Below, one piece after another: positions 60,967 to 64,000 of a stretch of 64,000 bases of DNA. The notes under the pieces were generated by a model that was not told where the DNA came from, searched no databases, and saw nothing but the letters and a program-made list of their open reading frames with translations. Positions within the stretch are counted from its first letter, which is position 1. Each line of letters opens with the position of its first letter. Made by a program: the position numbers and the translations under genes. The DNA is from Membranipora membranacea (taxonomy: Eukaryota; Bryozoa; Gymnolaemata; Cheilostomatida; Membraniporidae): contig OU612069.1 of NCBI GenBank assembly GCA_914767715.1, forward strand, positions 1,364,001-1,428,000, given 5' to 3'.

Positions 60967-63681
60967 CTAGTTGTGTTTGTTGAGCGGGGATCCAACTCTA
61001 TTAGGATGGTCATCTACTCTACTCAGCTCCATCGGAGGCGGACCCTAAAAACAGAGATGAAACAGAGTTAATTATGTCAACTTACCAGCATTCAATACCG
61101 AGCATAGAAGGAAAGCATGCTAGAGTTTTATGACGACTTGATTAAATTCAGATGTCTTATCACTCACCACATCCAAAAGCATGGGTGGCAAAATAGTAGT
61201 TGCCTTATTGGAGCGGCCGCAATATCTGCACTCTGTTTGTAGGTAGGTCGGAGAACACCTTGGGGCCAACCAAACCCCAGTAGTCGATGGACAGCAGTGG
61301 GATTTGAAACCATGCCCTTCAACATTTGCATGCTAAAGAAACGGGGCTTAGACCAACTGAGCCACCTCCTACTCTACTTATGAAGCCCACTGTGAGACAT
61401 TCAGTTTTTTGAGTAAGGGTATTTGGGGACTGTTTTGATGACAAATACTTACTGAGATACTAGCTAGTGATGTGTTAGCTGCAGCTCCAGTGGTACTGTG
61501 TATAGATCTGATGGGGGTAGGTGAACGCCCCCTACTAGCGCTGGCAGCCGGTGAAAATATTCTACAAAATAGAAATTTATTATTACTGTAGGATCTCACA
61601 AATTTTATCAGGTACACTAGGATATCTTTATTTCATATAAATGGCATAGCACGCTTTATACACTGCTCTAGTGAGAAAAGCCCGCTCCACAGTGAATTCG
61701 GGATTAAACCCAGAGTTGACTGATCTAAGGAAATAAGAACAAAACTCTTATTATATCATAATAATAGGCTATGAGCCAAGGCACAAAAATGTTGCTAGTT
61801 TTTAACTGTCTTAGCCATTGCTCGTCTTTTCAATTCTTAGATGGTACTAGACTAGTTCTGACCTGCTGAATTCAAATCTGTTGTATTAGGATGGATTTGC
61901 TTCCCACTTCTATAAGAAATTTAACTTTTAAATTTAAATTAAAAGGGAAAGTGATAAAAAAATGATGCAATGATTTCAAAACATCCAAAATGTGAAAGAG
62001 CATGTCATAATTAGTGGATCTACAAGTTTACATGGGTCTCCTATCATAAATAGCCGAGATGCGGCCAACAACGGTTGAAATACCCCCTTATATCACCTAT
62101 ATATAACTATCGTTGAAAGGACCCTTCTTTTTCAATTTTGAAGTTGTCTTGAAAACTGACTTTGAATGTTCGTATCGATCTGATTTTTTATGGTGGTTTT
62201 GTATTGACTCTATCAATGACCAAAAATTTTTTTTCCACATTACGCACCTTTTTGATGATACTAAAAGGAGTTAATGTTTGCTTTATACGCTATATGAACT
62301 AAGAAAGACAATTTTTATTATACTATAAAGGAAACCTAAAAATACGCACTTTTTGAAAAACAACACACTCAGAGCATTGAGCACTGGTGTTGTGCAATGG
62401 GAGGGTCAATACAAAATCACCATAAAAAAATCAGATCAGTACGAACATTTGAAGCCTGTTTTTATGGCAGAAGCAAAATTGAAAAAGGGGGTTTCACTTT
62501 AGTGATAGTTATACACAAGTGATATGAGGGGTATTGCAATCGTTGTTGGCCGCATCTCGGCTATTTATGATAGGAGACCCATGTAAAGTTGTAGATCCAC
62601 TAATTATGGCATGCTCTTTCAGATTTTGGATGTTTTGAAACCATATCATCATTTTTTGATCACTTTCCCTTTTAATTTAAATTTCAAAGTTAAATTTCTC
62701 ATAGAAGTGGGAAGCGAATCCATCCTAACACAACAGATTTGGATTTTACTGTATCACTTAACCCTAAAGAGCTATTTATTTTGCCAAAGAATGACAATGG
62801 CTACCAAACTGCAAGATAAATTGCCTTGGCTCATAGCCTATAAGCAGAGAAACAAAGTTCACAACCAATCACATTACAGTAGAGTAGACTGATGATGATG
62901 TCTCGGTCACATACTTGCTCGGAGTTTGTTGAGGTATGGGAGTTGCCCTTCCTGAGAACATCTGAGAAGCGGGTGTGGCTTGTCCCGACCTAGATAAATG
63001 TGACCTAGATGAATCATTCGCTCTTCTAAGCTCTTGAGCTGTCTTCTCCCTCTCAAACCTTCAACAATATAATATATAATATAAATTCAACCTGTGATCC
63101 ATCTATCAAGACCCAGGCTACATATCGCTGTCCCTATTGAACAAAATGCTCGTATTCCTTCCAATGCATCATAGACAACATACATAATTTAATACTCTTG
63201 CTAATATATAAATATCACCTCTCATTAGTGATCTGGTGTCTTGATCTCTCCAGATCCTGTTCTAAATCCATAATTCTATTCCTGAGCTGAGTTATCTCCC
63301 TCGTCTGACTGTCTCTGTAATCACAAAGATAATACAAATCTAAGCTCTGAGGGATAGAGGTAAATACATGATTGTAATCATGAACACTGAGAAAATATGG
63401 CAAAGGTTATTAAATACTCTAAAATACACATTAGTCACTTAAAAAAGACAAACTCTACTGATTAGAGATACAAAGTGGATTTGAAACGAGAGTCGGACAC
63501 TTGTGACGAGTGTAGTTTTTTTCCAATGTATATAACTCACATTTTACTATCATTGAGAGTTAGTCTATCCTTCATCAGCTGAACTTCACTAGAAGTTTCC
63601 TGGACTGCCAGTTGAGCCTGAAATTCCTTCTCTCTGTTAGAAGCTAGAAGCTGCTCTAAGCTCACCAACTCCTGTCTGTCA
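60967..63681 (-). CDS. coiled-coil protein gene, 3' part (CEP135/TSGA10-like)
   Basis: Five exons in transcript order: 63541-63681, 63219-63314, 62915-63058, 61453-61561 and 60967-61044 (stop TAG), with phases 2,2,2,0 and one open frame. The first two are strongly coiled-coil: DRQELVSLEQLLASNREKEF, VQLMKDRLTLNDSK, SQTREITQLRNRIMDLEQD. The third starts FEREKTAQELRRANDSSRSH and then becomes Ser/Pro/Thr-rich (ATPIPQQTPS). The fourth has SASRGRSPTPIRSIHSTTG. The end is MELSRVDDHPNRVGSPLNKH plus N. As I recall, the LLASNREKEF style resembles centrosomal CEP135 and testis TSGA10 proteins, which act in centriole and flagellum assembly; this naming is from memory and unchecked. The 5' part lies beyond 64000. 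One donor (GTGATA after 63219) is weak. A large palindromic element sits in the third intron. Confidence 0.7.
61290..61375 (-). repeat. tRNA-like SINE fragment
   Basis: The minus strand carries GGTGGCTCAGTTGGTCTAAG (A-box-like) and GGTTTCAAATCCC (B-box-like), spaced as in a tRNA with a long variable arm. It lies in the last intron of the coiled-coil gene. Confidence 0.45.
61873..62741. mobile_element. near-complete palindromic element, 869 bp
   Basis: The ends are CAAATCTGTTGTATTAGGATG and its near complement CATCCTAACACAACAGATTTG (each of 21 bp or fewer in pairing), and the two halves of about 430 bp pair along almost their whole length. It shares its core (TGCGGCCAACAACGGTTG, TCATAATTAGTGGATC) with 31155-31858. 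No target duplication was recognised. It sits in an intron of the coiled-coil gene, and the ORF starting at 62611 lies inside it. Confidence 0.8.
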
Positions 63682-64000
63682 CTGAAATGATAAAATATAA
63701 TTCAATATGTTATTACACAATTTAATAAAATATGTTACATAAATCTCGTCACTAAACTCTAGAACAATACATTTGAATAGATTGTGACACAGAACAACTT
63801 CAGATCCTGTGTAAAGACCGACTCAAATCTTGGCGGGCAAACATTTTGGAAAGAGATTTTCATATTCCCAACTGATCCTATGCAGTTGACTGTTAACTCA
63901 GACCAACATCATCACATAGAACTGATTACGGCGATATACCAGGCACAACGCTTATCAGTGTACATAAACACCAACCAACTGACCATCGAACACCAAGATA

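Noticed and set aside
62611-62892. 93-codon plus ORF
   Set aside because: Most of it lies inside the palindromic element ending at 62741, and the same sequence is present in reverse in the other arm.

Overview
This is a eukaryotic, almost certainly animal, window. It is AT-rich, genes are cut into short exons by GT-AG introns of roughly 0.1-2 kb, and much of the rest is small inverted-repeat elements, tRNA-derived SINE-like pieces, 5'-truncated LINEs and microsatellites. It contains no operons, ribosome binding sites or CRISPR. A centriole-type coiled-coil gene and a LINE fit a marine invertebrate; a sponge would fit, but I cannot name the species. Every gene I can support lies on the minus strand. 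The many short plus-strand ORFs are mostly shadows.

Positions 1-10517 (minus, 3' end outside the window): a multi-exon gene for a leucine-rich-repeat (LRR) protein with no visible signal peptide. It starts at the ATG at 10515-10517. It has two modules, each opened by a tiny phase 0-to-1 exon and then a similar entry exon containing an IWY and an IWG motif. Module 1 has three divergent LRR exons and a 474-nt exon I cannot identify. Module 2 runs into a tandem array (1-5434) of about 425-bp units. Each unit is one 141-nt exon encoding two LRRs plus a 284-286-nt intron. Twelve complete exons and one partial exon are all open, all the same length and all bounded by phase-2 introns. The array is the main finding.

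Positions 10518-27690: no intact gene found. This stretch holds a decayed fragment of a CEP135/TSGA10-like coiled-coil gene (15.6-16.6 kb), a hAT-like non-autonomous element with an 8-bp target duplication (17.1-17.7 kb), several large inverted repeats, a perfect 42-bp-arm hairpin (20.8 kb) and two opposed LINE 3' ends (21.5-23.6 kb).

Positions 27696-42399 (minus): a gene I assembled from 19 small exons into one continuous 511-codon frame. It has a basic N-terminus, a long low-complexity S/T/N/K/E-rich middle and a C-terminal membrane anchor. Its internal exons alternate almost strictly between phase 0-to-1 and 1-to-0. A foldback element in one intron carries a 30-bp palindromic insertion, and the other arm preserves the empty site.

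Positions 42400-52850: mostly non-coding, with inverted-repeat elements, including a 704-bp element with about 75-bp termini, and microsatellites. Positions 52854-53562 hold a second decayed copy of the coiled-coil gene. Positions 57196-58172 hold a possible two-exon gene. Positions 60967-63681 hold the 3' end of the apparently intact coiled-coil gene, with five exons and a stop codon. Its 5' part lies beyond 64000.
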